DNA of 57,318 nt from Zoopage sp. CT-All (taxonomy: Eukaryota > Zoopagomycota > Zoopagomycetes > Zoopagales > Zoopagaceae). Positions 10,562 to 20,048 of the stretch are shown piece by piece. Location of the stretch: positions 1 through 57,318 of the forward strand of contig QZWS01000005.1 in assembly GCA_004114245.1 (NCBI GenBank). The letters run 5' to 3'. A program made the position numbers and the translations under genes. Positions within the stretch are counted from its first letter, which is position 1; each line of letters opens with the position of its first letter. Below the pieces are notes generated by a model. It searched no databases, had not been told where the DNA came from, and saw only the letters and a list, made by a program, of their open reading frames with translations.

Positions 10562-10809
10562 TTAGTTGCCTGTACAGCCCGTGAATTTACTTGCATTCCA
10601 GATTTCTTGCCGACCCGAATATTATGTTCAAGTTATACGCTGCATATTGCCTCCTCCAGGTATGACTATGCCGGTGGGTGTCCTCTGTATTAGATAGATG
10701 CCAAAGGTCAGACAAAAATCATTGCTTGGAGCGTCAAGGCCAGATCTCCCTGATGACACCGCAGTTGGCGTTCTGCCTCATCCTTGGAAGTATCAAACTC
10801 TCGCATCTA

Positions 10810-11281
10810 TTATGTTGTAAGAAGTGGGCTCATGAACGACGCCAAACCAACCACGACGGCAATAGCATCGGGGCTGATGCTGAGAGACAAGTCACCCTGC
10901 TCCTTGGCGGCCTTCTCCTTGGCCCTACCAAGCGCTCCAAACAACGCATACAGGGATGGAAACTTACAGCCTCTCTCGCTCTGCGATAATCTTCTTGGCT
11001 CCGTCTTGGATGGTGCTCACGATCTAGACGGGCAGCATGCAGCAGTCGAAGGGCAACCGAGGCCAAGCGGAACGCACCAGCTCCAGCTCGCTCTGATCCA
11101 GCGGCGCCGATCTCACCGAATTATGCTGCGTTGCCGCAGAATTCATCAGCCCGGTCATCTCCTTGCGGACTCGGGCGTCGGACGTGTCGTGGTCGGCGGG
11201 AGCGTCGTCGCCATCGACATCGTTGACAGCGGGGTCCTCTGCGTCCGATCCCTCACGCATGTTCTTGGTGGATGTCTGCAT
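10810..11281 (-). CDS. Hypothetical small protein with a C-terminal hydrophobic anchor
   Basis: Exons 11078-11281, 10968-11023 and 10810-10924 (minus strand) join in phase through introns of 54 nt (GTGCGT..CTAG) and 43 nt (GTAAGT..GTAG), giving 124 aa. The N-terminal half is acidic and disordered (GSDAEDPAVNDVDGDD). A charged helix follows (STIQDGAKKIIAERERLAK) and then one hydrophobic segment at the very C-terminus (DAIAVVVGLASFMSPLL). That layout is typical of a tail-anchored membrane protein. The first in-frame ATG after the last stop-free stretch is at 11279-11281. Upstream coding exons cannot be excluded, because the frame continues open. The family is not recognised. Confidence 0.5.
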
Positions 11282-11588
11282 GGGCTCGCGCTGCGGCTGG
11301 GCGGTCTGGCCGGTTGTCGAGACGGCCGATGGGCTGCTTGTGTTGCGAGGGAGAAGTTTGCTGCATAGTCGTGCTGACCGACCAGCCTTGGCTTGTCCTG
11401 GCTGCCCATCTATGGCGCCTGACTGCCCAGCGCACCCCGGGTCTCCGCGGACTCGCTGCGAGTGCATGCTCCATTGTGGAAGTGAAGCGTCACGTGAACA
11501 CACGCTCCCATGTCTGGGCCGCCATCGGCATGCCGCAGATCCATCGGTGATGTGTGGCTGATGTCGGTGTTTTCGCTCAACGCCACTC

Positions 11589-12779
11589 ATGACGAAGAAG
11601 CATACCGCCTCGTCGGGCCCGCAGCCGGTCGCCGCAGCCGCCGCCGCTATTATCCCGTCCGCCGTTGTCCAGCGCTCCCCGGACGACGTCATCGCTGAGC
11701 TGGCCGCGCATCCGGGCGTGGTGAACCCCGCCGCCATTGCCACCGTGCTCGTCTCGCCCCTCCCGCTGCTGCGCATCACCTCCTCCCCCACCCAATCCGG
11801 CATTCTCTTGGGGCTGGACAACGGCGCGGTGCTGGAGGTCACGCATGCGTTTGCGCTGCCGGCGGGCGAGGAGCCGAACGGGGCGTTCGCCGAGGAGATG
11901 GTCCGTGCGCTGCGCGATGTCAACGTGGATGCAAACATTGTGGGCTGGTATCTGCAGATCAATGGCCGGGAGGTGCCGGTACAAGCACGAGACTACAAGG
12001 ACTACTCCGCTGGGCTGGGCGCGTGGTGCACGCCGCAGGTGGTGGAGCAGATGGCCAAGATGCAGCGCGCCCACGGCAACTCCACGGTGCTTCTTGTGCA
12101 CGACGCGTCCAAGGCCGCAATGGGCCAGCTGGCAGTGAGCGTGCATCGGCTTTACCCGAGCTTCCTTCAGGCCATGACGCCCTCCAATCCGATGCATCCG
12201 CGGCCAAAGTTTACCACCGAGACGATCCGCGCGCATCACCTCAACGCCGAGCGCCTCATCGACTCGTCCCTCCGCGTCGGCGTGCGCGCCGACCCACTCA
12301 CCCGCGTCTTGCTGCACCACCCTGCATTGGCGGTGGTGCCGAGCGGGGCGGATCAACAGCGCGTGCCGTTGGCAGCGGATATGCGCCGACTCGCACTTTC
12401 TGGCCCCAATGTCAGCGGCTCGGCCGCCGCCAACCCGCTGCACGCTGACACGGCGTCGCTGCTCGCCCATATCGATGCAATGCAATCCGACCACGGCGCG
12501 TGGATGTACTGGCATCGTGGCGCCCAGCGCGAGCTCTCCCGCCAGTCCCAGGCCCTGTCCCGTCGTCGCGCAGAAAACGTCACTCGCGCTGCACAAGGCC
12601 TGCCACTGCTCCCCGAGGACGACGTTGGCATGGAGCGTGCCAAGACCCAGCCGGAGCCGGAGCGCTTCGATGCCATCGTCAATGCATGGCTGGGGGCCAG
12701 AGCCGTTGGGCTCGAGGTCGAGGCTGGCGCTGTAGCAGAGATGGTGCGTGTCAACATGGCCAAAGTGCTGCAGAGCTAG
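11589..12779 (+). CDS. Eukaryotic translation initiation factor 3 subunit H
   Basis: This 396-aa intronless frame encodes a non-catalytic MPN-domain subunit of eIF3, the 43S preinitiation scaffold. The MPN domain covers roughly residues 35-190. Its family signature reads GILLGLDNGAVLEVTHAFALP, then EEMVRALRDVNVDANIVGWY, where active JAMM enzymes would carry a metal site. There is no HxHxnD JAMM motif, as expected for eIF3h. The C-terminal half has the helical eIF3h tail (RELSRQSQALSRRRAENV). The N-terminus is Ala-rich and slightly longer than usual. The start ATG at 11589 is the first in frame. The Nuf2 gene follows on the same strand about 110 bp downstream, as a separate gene. Confidence 0.85.
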   Translation: MTKKHTASSGPQPVAAAAAAIIPSAVVQRSPDDVIAELAAHPGVVNPAAIATVLVSPLPLLRITSSPTQSGILLGLDNGAVLEVTHAFALPAGEEPNGAFAEEMVRALRDVNVDANIVGWYLQINGREVPVQARDYKDYSAGLGAWCTPQVVEQMAKMQRAHGNSTVLLVHDASKAAMGQLAVSVHRLYPSFLQAMTPSNPMHPRPKFTTETIRAHHLNAERLIDSSLRVGVRADPLTRVLLHHPALAVVPSGADQQRVPLAADMRRLALSGPNVSGSAAANPLHADTASLLAHIDAMQSDHGAWMYWHRGAQRELSRQSQALSRRRAENVTRAAQGLPLLPEDDVGMERAKTQPEPERFDAIVNAWLGARAVGLEVEAGAVAEMVRVNMAKVLQS

Positions 12780-12891
12780 GGAGCTGGGGGAGGGGTGGAG
12801 GTTATGCAGAGGCAGGCCTGTGTTTGGTAAAAATTACACCGTGAGGATCATCCCCTTGGCCTTGGCTCACCCACAACAACCACCCGTCCGC

Positions 12892-14268
12892 ATGGCCACC
12901 CAGCGCATGCAGCGCAAGTACGCGTTCCCAACGCTCAAAAATGCAGAAATCATCAGCTGCCTCAAGAACAGCATCGCCATCGCCGAGGAGGACCTCGTCA
13001 AACCATCGCCACAGCGCGTGCAGGCCATCTACGAGTTCTTCCTGCTCCAAATCGTCGGCATCTCGCGCGAGGTGTACACCAACTCTGGCGGCTGGAAAGA
13101 CGCTGTTGCGCATCCAGAGATATACGCGGAGGCCATCGCGTTTCTTGGGTTCTATAGGCAGGTTGCCCGCCTGATGAACGTCGTGGGCATCTTTGACTTC
13201 TCCATGCGCGATCTCACAAAGCCCGAGCCCGCGCGTCTCAAGCGCATCATCAGCGCCATGATTAACTTTATGCGATATGCCGAAGACCAGATGGGCATTC
13301 TGGAGGAGCTTGAGCTGAAGGCGGAGGACATCAAGGACCAGTACGAGAAAACGAAGGACCAGCACGAGAGTCTTCATATCCGGCTGCACAATCTGAGTGA
13401 GCAGCGAGAACGCGAGAAGCCCACGCTGGAGCAGATGCACCAGCAGCGTGCGGATCTCCACCAGCAGCTCCGAGGGCTGAAAAAGGCCCAGACGGCGCTG
13501 TGCATCGAGGTCGATGCCCTGAAGGCGCGGCGCATCGAGGTAAGCGACCATGTCTCGGTGCTCGAGTTCCGGACGCAAGAGATGCGCAAGGAGTGCGAAA
13601 ACTTAGAATCTCGCGTGGTGCATTCCCCTGAAAAGCTGAAAGAGGTGTTGACGGAGCTGAACGAGCAGGTGGTCCTGGCCAAGCAGCAATTGGCCGAGAA
13701 CGAGGGCACTTTGCGCAGCAATCGGCTGCTCTTGGAGCGTCTCATGGCAGTCGATGATGAAATCGTGCAGTGCGTGAGGCAGATGCAGGAGTGCCAGGGG
13801 GAGCGTGCCCGGGCCGATGGGTTGGTGCGTGCGTTGCGTGACGATGAACAAACTGCGAGTCAGCGGAGCAAAGAGTTGCACGAGATCGAGCGCAAACTCG
13901 CCAACCTTCAACGCCAGTATGACACGACCAAGGGGCGGATGAAAGGATTGCAGGATGAGCGAGAGGAGCGTGAGCACATCTATAATAACCGCAAGGCCGA
14001 GCTCGACTCTGCATGGACGCGTACCGGAGCGGAGCGTGCGTTAGTGGAAGAACGTGTGCACCAGCTGACCACCAAGGCGCAGGAATGGGAGAAAGAGGCG
14101 GCCACGACGCGCAAGAAGCTGGATGCATGGATGGCGCAGGTGGGCGATGAGGTGAATAAGCTATCATGGCAAATTGGAGCATACGAAGCGGCGATGCGTA
14201 CGGTGATGGATGCCACCGACGCGAATGAGCTTGACGGAGATCTGGACAAGTTCAATTTAGATGCGTAG
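12892..14268 (+). CDS. NUF2: Kinetochore protein Nuf2 (Ndc80 complex)
   Basis: The 458-aa protein is close to the usual Nuf2 length. The start is set at the ATG at 12892 (MATQRMQRKYAFPTL); the frame is open upstream but lacks homology there. The N-terminal calponin-homology-like Nuf2 domain spans about residues 8-150 (YAFPTLKNAEIISCLK, RVQAIYEFFLLQIVGISRE, ARLKRIISAMINFMRYAEDQ). It is followed by a continuous coiled coil to about residue 430 that would pair with Ndc80. Its role is microtubule attachment at kinetochores. No intron is seen. Confidence 0.93.
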   Translation: MATQRMQRKYAFPTLKNAEIISCLKNSIAIAEEDLVKPSPQRVQAIYEFFLLQIVGISREVYTNSGGWKDAVAHPEIYAEAIAFLGFYRQVARLMNVVGIFDFSMRDLTKPEPARLKRIISAMINFMRYAEDQMGILEELELKAEDIKDQYEKTKDQHESLHIRLHNLSEQREREKPTLEQMHQQRADLHQQLRGLKKAQTALCIEVDALKARRIEVSDHVSVLEFRTQEMRKECENLESRVVHSPEKLKEVLTELNEQVVLAKQQLAENEGTLRSNRLLLERLMAVDDEIVQCVRQMQECQGERARADGLVRALRDDEQTASQRSKELHEIERKLANLQRQYDTTKGRMKGLQDEREEREHIYNNRKAELDSAWTRTGAERALVEERVHQLTTKAQEWEKEAATTRKKLDAWMAQVGDEVNKLSWQIGAYEAAMRTVMDATDANELDGDLDKFNLDA

Positions 14269-14829
14269 TGTGTAATGCGTGGTGGACGTAGGTATGGCCG
14301 TGTCATTCAAAGCTGAGTGGTAGAGATGTTGTGGTTACATGTATGTAGTACTAATTGTCACACTCGGGCATGCTTCCGTTGCCCATGACCGAGGCGTAGA
14401 GCCGGGCGCACTTCACCACGTGGTGCTCATGCTGCTTGACGGGTCTCCTTGCATTCCCGGCGACAGTCGCACTGACTACGGGAATGCTAGCGCTTTACTC
14501 TCTCACTCCCGGCGACAGTCGCGCTGGCAGCACACAACGATCCATGACGCGTTGAGTCAGCAGACTTTAATTCTTGTGCGACGCTGTCTACTCATCTCCT
14601 CCATCCACCCCGCGGCCTTGTCTGTCCTTTGCACCGTGAGAGTCTGTGACCGGTAGTTTTTCGTCGTCGTCGTTGCCTTCCATCGCCGTCTTTGGCCGCT
14701 GCCACCGTCGGCCCACGCCGGAGCGCCTCCCCGCCTTCCTGTACACCGCCTTTCCACCCACCTACCACCCACCACCCTCCGCCTCACCTAACTCCTGCAG
14801 CTTACCACCATCCACCAACGTAGACTACA
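14269..14829. other. Intergenic region with a GCATTCCCG hairpin and a repeated 14-mer
   Basis: No convincing gene is present in this 0.56-kb gap. It holds a perfect 9-bp inverted repeat, GCATTCCCG at 14451-14459 and CGGGAATGC at 14479-14487, with a 19-nt loop. The motif CCCGGCGACAGTCGC occurs in the loop region and again about 50 bp downstream. The last 200 bp are C/T-rich on the plus strand, like a promoter or 5' leader of the next gene. Confidence 0.5.
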
Positions 14830-15324
14830 ATGCAGCCACCCACCACATCCAGCTTCATCTCCCGCGTATGGACGCACGCAGCTGCCGCTGTTCTCTCCCA
14901 CGCCTATCTCGTCGGCCTAATCACCGCCGCCACCGTCACGCTTGTGATCGTTCTCGGCGTGCTCGTACCACGGGCGTCTCCAATATCGCTCTACAGCCTC
15001 ACTCGGCGCGGTGGCATGCTGGGGCGATTGCTCTATCAGCGTCATCGGAGCACTCTGCTGCCAATAAGGGCGTCCACCCGACCCCGCAAGCACCGCGACT
15101 CCAACACCTCGTGCCCCGCCACCACGCCGATGTTTCACGACGACAAGCGCACGGCGTTGGCCATGGCTGGCTGGACAGTGCATTCAGCGCTAGAGTCCAA
15201 GCGAGAGCGGTCGGATGCGACGTGGGTGCGTGGACGCGTGCAGACCGATGTGAGCGGCGGCGCGGATGCCGCCATGGCCCCGCGCGGGCTCTGGGGGGAT
15301 GAAGTGGGTGTGTGGGCACAGTAA
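14830..15324 (+). CDS. Hypothetical single-pass membrane protein
   Basis: The 164-aa frame starts with ATG at 14830 after a pyrimidine-rich leader. One hydrophobic segment at about residues 24-47 (YLVGLITAATVTLVIVLGVL) follows a short polar N-terminus; it could be an uncleaved signal anchor. The remaining 115 residues are basic and polar with no recognised motif. Part of the downstream frame also reads through in another frame, so the 3' half is less certain than the membrane segment. Confidence 0.4.
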   Translation: MQPPTTSSFISRVWTHAAAAVLSHAYLVGLITAATVTLVIVLGVLVPRASPISLYSLTRRGGMLGRLLYQRHRSTLLPIRASTRPRKHRDSNTSCPATTPMFHDDKRTALAMAGWTVHSALESKRERSDATWVRGRVQTDVSGGADAAMAPRGLWGDEVGVWAQ

Positions 15325-15413
15325 GCTCGAGGTGCGTGGTTAGTTCGCAAATGAATTAGTATCTTCTAGCCAACATGGTCGGGCAAGATTAGTCAGCCGC
15401 TTGTCCCACTCCC

Positions 15414-17372
15414 ATGCCCAATATCCCGGACGACAGCCCCGACGACGCCAGCTACCTCGCCTCCTCGTCTAGCCACTCTGATGATAGCGAGTACCACGAC
15501 ATGGACGAAGGCGAGGAGGGCATTGCCGGGCCGGCGATGTCCATCCCGCTGCTGGACGACCTGATGGACATATTCCTGGATGCTGACGACGTCGATGAGA
15601 TCATCTCTGATGACAATTACGACGAGAATGAGGAAGATGCATGTCCGGATTCATGGGCGCAGCCTTCACCGCCATCGTCAGCAGCAGCCCCGCTCAACCC
15701 CCGGGAGTATAGGGACACGCCGGGGCGCAACGTCATGTTTTCGGGCACGTTTGCGCCCTCCCTCACATCCCCTCGCGCGCCATCCATTCCGCCACACGCC
15801 TACGTCCCGCCGCCGCTCACTTGCCGTCTACGGGATCGCGAGCTGGGGCTGCGTCGTGCGTCACGGTACCATCTTGTGCACGACTTGATCCCCGGTATGC
15901 CCTCGCCAACCACCACCACTGGATATGTCTGCGTCAAGGCAGATGCACGCGCCTACAGCGGCCAATTTTCCGACGACGGCTCCATGTTCTTCGCTGCGAT
16001 GCAAGATTTCACCGTCCGGCTGTACGACACTACGGATGCAACCCGGTGGCGGCTGTACAAGACCGTGAGGTCCGATGTCGGTCGATGGACGGTGACGGAC
16101 GCTGCATTGAGCCTTGATCGCCGCTGGCTGGCATTCACCACCATCGCGCCCACCGTCCAGCTCGCCACCACTGTGCCCGAAGACGACACCTCCATTTTGC
16201 TGGACTTCCGCACCAGAGCTTTAGATGACTTTGGGCTTTGGTCAGTGCGGTTCTCCGGCGACGGCCGCGAGATTGTCGCTGGAGGGAGTGATGACTGCAT
16301 ATACGTGTACGATGTGGAGCGCCGCAAGGTGGTGGTGCGCCTTGCCGGGCACATCGATGATGTCAACGCAGTGTGCTTTGCTGAGCCCAAGTCAACGCAT
16401 GTGCTGTTCAGTGGCAGCGATGATGGATACGTCAAGGTCTGGGATCGGAGATCGATGAGGTCGACGGCCGCTGCATCATCGCGCACTACGCGCTGGAAAA
16501 GCGCCGGGCCAGATCGGGCACGCCCGGCGGGCGTCCTCGCCGGCCACACAGAGGGCGTCACCTATGTCGCGTCGGCGCTGGAAGAAGGCGGCCGCTATTG
16601 TGCCTCAAATGCCAAGGATCAGACACTCAAGCTGTGGGATATCCGCAAGATGCTCGCCTCGACCGCATTCGACGCAGCCAGTAATCACAGTCGCTTGGAT
16701 TTGCGCGAACGCGGGTTCGACTACCGCTGGGCTCGCTACCCACATCGCCCCGGTGCCAAGCGACATCCCCTGGATTGCTCTGTAACGACCTTTACTGGCC
16801 ACTCGGTGCTGCGGACCCTCATTCGGTGCCATTTCTCGCCGCCAGCGACCACCGGACGCAGGTACGTGTACAGTGGGAGCGAGGATGGAGTGGTGCGAGT
16901 CTGGGACTTGGATGGCGAACTGGTGGCCGCCCTCAATACGGCTCCCATTGTGAACGGTGCGTCCGAGGCCGGTTCACCCGCTGAAGATGAGCTTGGCTCG
17001 GAGGGGGATCAGCATACTATGGCCATTCACGACCTATTCCGCCGCATAATTGGCGCCACCCGACGGCGGTACAACTCGCGCCATGTGAGACCACTGGTAC
17101 GTGACGTCAGCTGGCACCCAACCGCCCAGGTGCTGGCTGCGACGGCATGGATGGGCACTGAAGGCTGGGAAGGCGAGGGTGGTGTGGTGCTCTTTGGTGC
17201 AGATAAGCGAGGTGCGACAAAGTCGGTTGATGACAGCGATTGGCTAGCGTCGCCGCTGACATCGATGCAAGAGAAATCAATAAACAGGAAAAGCCGGAGA
17301 TCAAGCAATGCTGAAAGGGGTACATCCTCGGCAATGCGCTCCAGGCTACGACCCCGGATGCAGCGCCCTTGA
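15414..17372 (+). CDS. WD40-repeat protein, DCAF11/WDR23-like
   Basis: The 652-aa intronless protein has an acidic N-terminus (residues 1-80, many Asp/Glu/Ser) followed by a beta-propeller of WD repeats. Clear repeat endings are FTVRLYDTTD, DCIYVYDVERRK, DGYVKVWDRRS, QTLKLWDIRKM and DGVVRVWDLDG. The segment FSDDGSMFFAAMQDFTVRLY and the order around it match DCAF11/WDR23, substrate receptors of CUL4-DDB1 ubiquitin ligases; plant LEC14B belongs to the same group. The last 150 residues end in a Ser/Arg-rich basic tail. A role in CRL4 substrate recognition is inferred from family membership. Confidence 0.8.
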   Translation: MPNIPDDSPDDASYLASSSSHSDDSEYHDMDEGEEGIAGPAMSIPLLDDLMDIFLDADDVDEIISDDNYDENEEDACPDSWAQPSPPSSAAAPLNPREYRDTPGRNVMFSGTFAPSLTSPRAPSIPPHAYVPPPLTCRLRDRELGLRRASRYHLVHDLIPGMPSPTTTTGYVCVKADARAYSGQFSDDGSMFFAAMQDFTVRLYDTTDATRWRLYKTVRSDVGRWTVTDAALSLDRRWLAFTTIAPTVQLATTVPEDDTSILLDFRTRALDDFGLWSVRFSGDGREIVAGGSDDCIYVYDVERRKVVVRLAGHIDDVNAVCFAEPKSTHVLFSGSDDGYVKVWDRRSMRSTAAASSRTTRWKSAGPDRARPAGVLAGHTEGVTYVASALEEGGRYCASNAKDQTLKLWDIRKMLASTAFDAASNHSRLDLRERGFDYRWARYPHRPGAKRHPLDCSVTTFTGHSVLRTLIRCHFSPPATTGRRYVYSGSEDGVVRVWDLDGELVAALNTAPIVNGASEAGSPAEDELGSEGDQHTMAIHDLFRRIIGATRRRYNSRHVRPLVRDVSWHPTAQVLAATAWMGTEGWEGEGGVVLFGADKRGATKSVDDSDWLASPLTSMQEKSINRKSRRSSNAERGTSSAMRSRLRPRMQRP

Positions 17373-17475
17373 ACACTGCTGCTCATGTATAGTGTATTAC
17401 TCAGAGCACAAATTGTAAACTGGATATTCTTGCAATTTACTCCTTCCGTTTTCAAAACCAACACATCCAAGGCCC

Positions 17476-19242
17476 TTATATGGATTTGATACTGACCAGA
17501 AACGCCATGTGCAGCAGCTTGGCAATCTGGGCGTTCTTGACTCTCAGCGCATGCGGATAAAGGCGCCTGGGTGCGCCGGCTTCGCGTTCAATCTCGCCGA
17601 ACAGCGCCCGCTCGTCATCATCCGGCAGCGGCGCTAGGAAATGCACTGCGTTGCCATCCAGCCGTATCGCCATCGAGCGGCCAATGTTTGCGTTGAGAAT
17701 CAGCCGCTGAGTGACTTCCGATCGCATAATCATGCGCATGCTCGACCAGGGATTCAGGTTAGGCGCGAGCCAGCCGAAAACGGACGGTTCTGGCGGCGAC
17801 GGGGGTGGCGAGTATTTGCTGAGGATCTTGAACTCGCCGAGGCCACGCTCGCGCCACTCGGCGTCCTTGGCATCCTTGCGGATGTAAAGCTTGCCGCGGC
17901 AGTTGAATTGGACCACTTCGTCTTCCTCGCCGGTGAAAACTACAAGGCGTGTCAGTTCGCAAAGATTGGCGACGCACAGGACCAACCCGGGACTTGGCTT
18001 TCTTTCCGTTGCCCCGTCTCGCCAAACTTGATGACATCAATAACCTGCTCCTCCTCGCTGCCAGCATTTTCCTCGCTGGCCTCACCAGCATCACTGGCGT
18101 CTTCATTGGTCGAGACGGACAACGGATCCTCCTTCTTCTTGTCGGCATCGGACAGCACCTCGGAAATGGGTTTGGGCGGATGCGTTGCCTGAGAGAATCC
18201 GGCGCCTGTGAGCTGCGATGACGACTGGGAGAGCCAGGAGGGGCCCTTGGCGGCGATAGCGAATGGCGATGCGGTCTGCGAGGCAGCGGCAGCAAACCCG
18301 CTGATCTGGGACAGCGCCGAGAAACCGCCGGTGTTTGGCAGCGAAGCAAAGCCCGATCCAAACGACTGCAATACTGGGTCAGCACACGAAGGGATGCCAG
18401 CCTTGCTTACGCGTATCTGCGAAGGAGGGGTGCTTGGACGGTCGATATCTGCCGTAACAACCGCCTCAGAGCTCGCCTCGTCATCGTCCAGTCCAATCTT
18501 GGCAGCCGCATCTGGGGTATCGGAGACGCGAATCCGCTTTGCATCGGCCTCTGGGGTTGCGCGGTCCTCGCTCCCTTCGCGCGCACCACCACGCGGCTTC
18601 CTCGGCGTCATTTTCCTCTTCTGCCTTGCTTCTGCCCCGCCGGAACGCGAAGACGAGGGGCGAATGCCACTGTCGCTCAACACGTTCGCGGGAGCAGCCT
18701 CGTCTTGGTCCGACATGCTCAGAATGCTCGCATCGTCGTCCGAGTCGGAGGGGTGCCGGGCGGTGCCGGCACGGTACATTTCCGGCTCGGACATGATGTC
18801 CTTTTCAGCTCCAGTGAGAGCGCTGCGTTTGGATGAGGAGGGTTTGGAGGAGGGGTCGGCACTGCGCGCTTCCTTTCGACCGCTTGGGTATTCCTCGGGG
18901 ATATCCACCGCGACGGGCATATCCGCGTCCTGCTCGTTTATAGCGCCTTGCAGGAGCTTCCTAAGGGTGGGGCGTTAGTGCGCGGTTGGCAGGATGCGGT
19001 CGGGGACCGACAAACGGACAATTTGTCTGGGACGGCGCGGGCCTTGAACACCCGCTTCTACCAACCCAGCATCACTCAGTCACAGCGCCACTGTATGCGG
19101 CAGCTTCGCACCTTGGCAGGAGGACTGACCTCCGCAGCGCCGGGCTCGACGCCAGCACCGGCAGGAGTGGTGGGCGAGGCAGAAATGGGGCCGGGCGATG
19201 GCGAATCGTCGTCCTTCGCGTCGCGCTTCTTCGGCACCCGAA
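17476..19242 (-). CDS. Ran-binding-domain protein, RanBP3/Yrb2-like (5' end unresolved)
   Basis: Supported exons on the minus strand are 19112-19242, 19057-19020, 18960-17987 and 17939-17476. The introns are 54, 59 and 47 nt and all phases are compatible. The N-terminal part is disordered and basic (VPKKRDAKDDDS, AKKRVFKARA). The long middle exon is Ser/Ala-rich with FG-like patches (QSFGSGFASL, SQISGFAAAAS). The last exon carries a RanBD1 domain: TGEEDEVVQFNCRGKLYI, WRERGLGEFKIL and RLILNANIGRSMAIRL. Nuclear location and a role in Ran-dependent export are known for Yrb2/RanBP3. The exact first exon and start codon upstream of 19242 could not be fixed. The intron at 17940-17986 has an alternative donor 9 nt downstream. 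Confidence 0.78.
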
Positions 19243-19586
19243 CTATCGACAGCGCTCAGTATGTATCAGCTGGGCGGAAGGGAGGCTGCCTGGATGAGTC
19301 ATGTGGAGGATCGGTTGGCGATGCGGGCAAATTTGTGGCAATCGAATCGTGTGACGATAGTTCGAGACTGCAGGGATGGATGTTTGGGTATGAAAGTGCA
19401 TATTAGCCTTGACACGAGTGCTGACGGTGGATTAGGGGCTGGTAGTGGAAAATGCAGAGCTGGATAATCTAGAATATAAGTTAAATATATCAGCTATCTT
19501 GGGCACTATGCCTCAAGCTTGTCTAATACACGCTGAAAGGCGTATTTGTATTGCCCTCATATGTCATGCATTATGCTAAGCAACAT

Positions 19587-20048
19587 TTATATGGACTCTT
19601 CCAACACGTCATCATGCTCTTGCGCAATTCCTTTATAAACTTGAAACTTGCTGGCAGAGGGTCCTCCGCGCTCGAATAATACTTTGCCGATGGCCATCAG
19701 GTGCAGATCAGCCTTATCCACCTGCGGGTACCTTACTACTGCGTCAAATCTGACCTTTTCTACCATCCAGAAAAACAATTGCGGGTCAACGCTGCCAGAC
19801 ATTGATGCTTTCACAGTGCCTTGGCCAGATTTCAGCGGACGCCCTTCAAATAACGCGCCGAGGGCCATCGCGCGTACGCAATCTGCTCCCATCCAACTGT
19901 ACTTTTCGAAATCAGACTTGTATAATCGTATCAAAGCTAGCAGCTTGCGGTTGCTGTCAATCGCGTCAGATGCAGAGATAGGGGTAAGCATGGTCGCAGC
20001 GATGGCGGCAATGGCAACGGTGGAGAGGAGGAGAGTGCCGATCTTCAT
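19587..20048 (-). CDS. Secreted protein, local family B, copy 1
   Basis: The 153-aa protein starts at the ATG at 20046-20048 with a strong signal peptide (MKIGTLLLSTVAIAAIAATM, cleavage near ISAS-DAID). The mature part shares blocks with two paralogs at 22576 and 26390: ALGALFEGR, VKASMSGSVD, YPQVDKADLHLMAIGKVLFE and RGGPSASKFQVYKG. I do not recognise the family outside this window. The untranslated leader is also shared between copies, with a conserved GGGCGTTATTGTAGCTG-like stretch 20-60 bp upstream of the ATG. This suggests recent duplication of whole transcription units. No cysteine-rich scaffold is present. Confidence 0.7.
   Translation of the reverse strand: MKIGTLLLSTVAIAAIAATMLTPISASDAIDSNRKLLALIRLYKSDFEKYSWMGADCVRAMALGALFEGRPLKSGQGTVKASMSGSVDPQLFFWMVEKVRFDAVVRYPQVDKADLHLMAIGKVLFERGGPSASKFQVYKGIAQEHDDVLEESI

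Noticed and set aside
11577-12596. 339-codon minus-strand frame opposite eIF3h
   Set aside because: Composition shadow of a GC-rich conserved gene on the plus strand.
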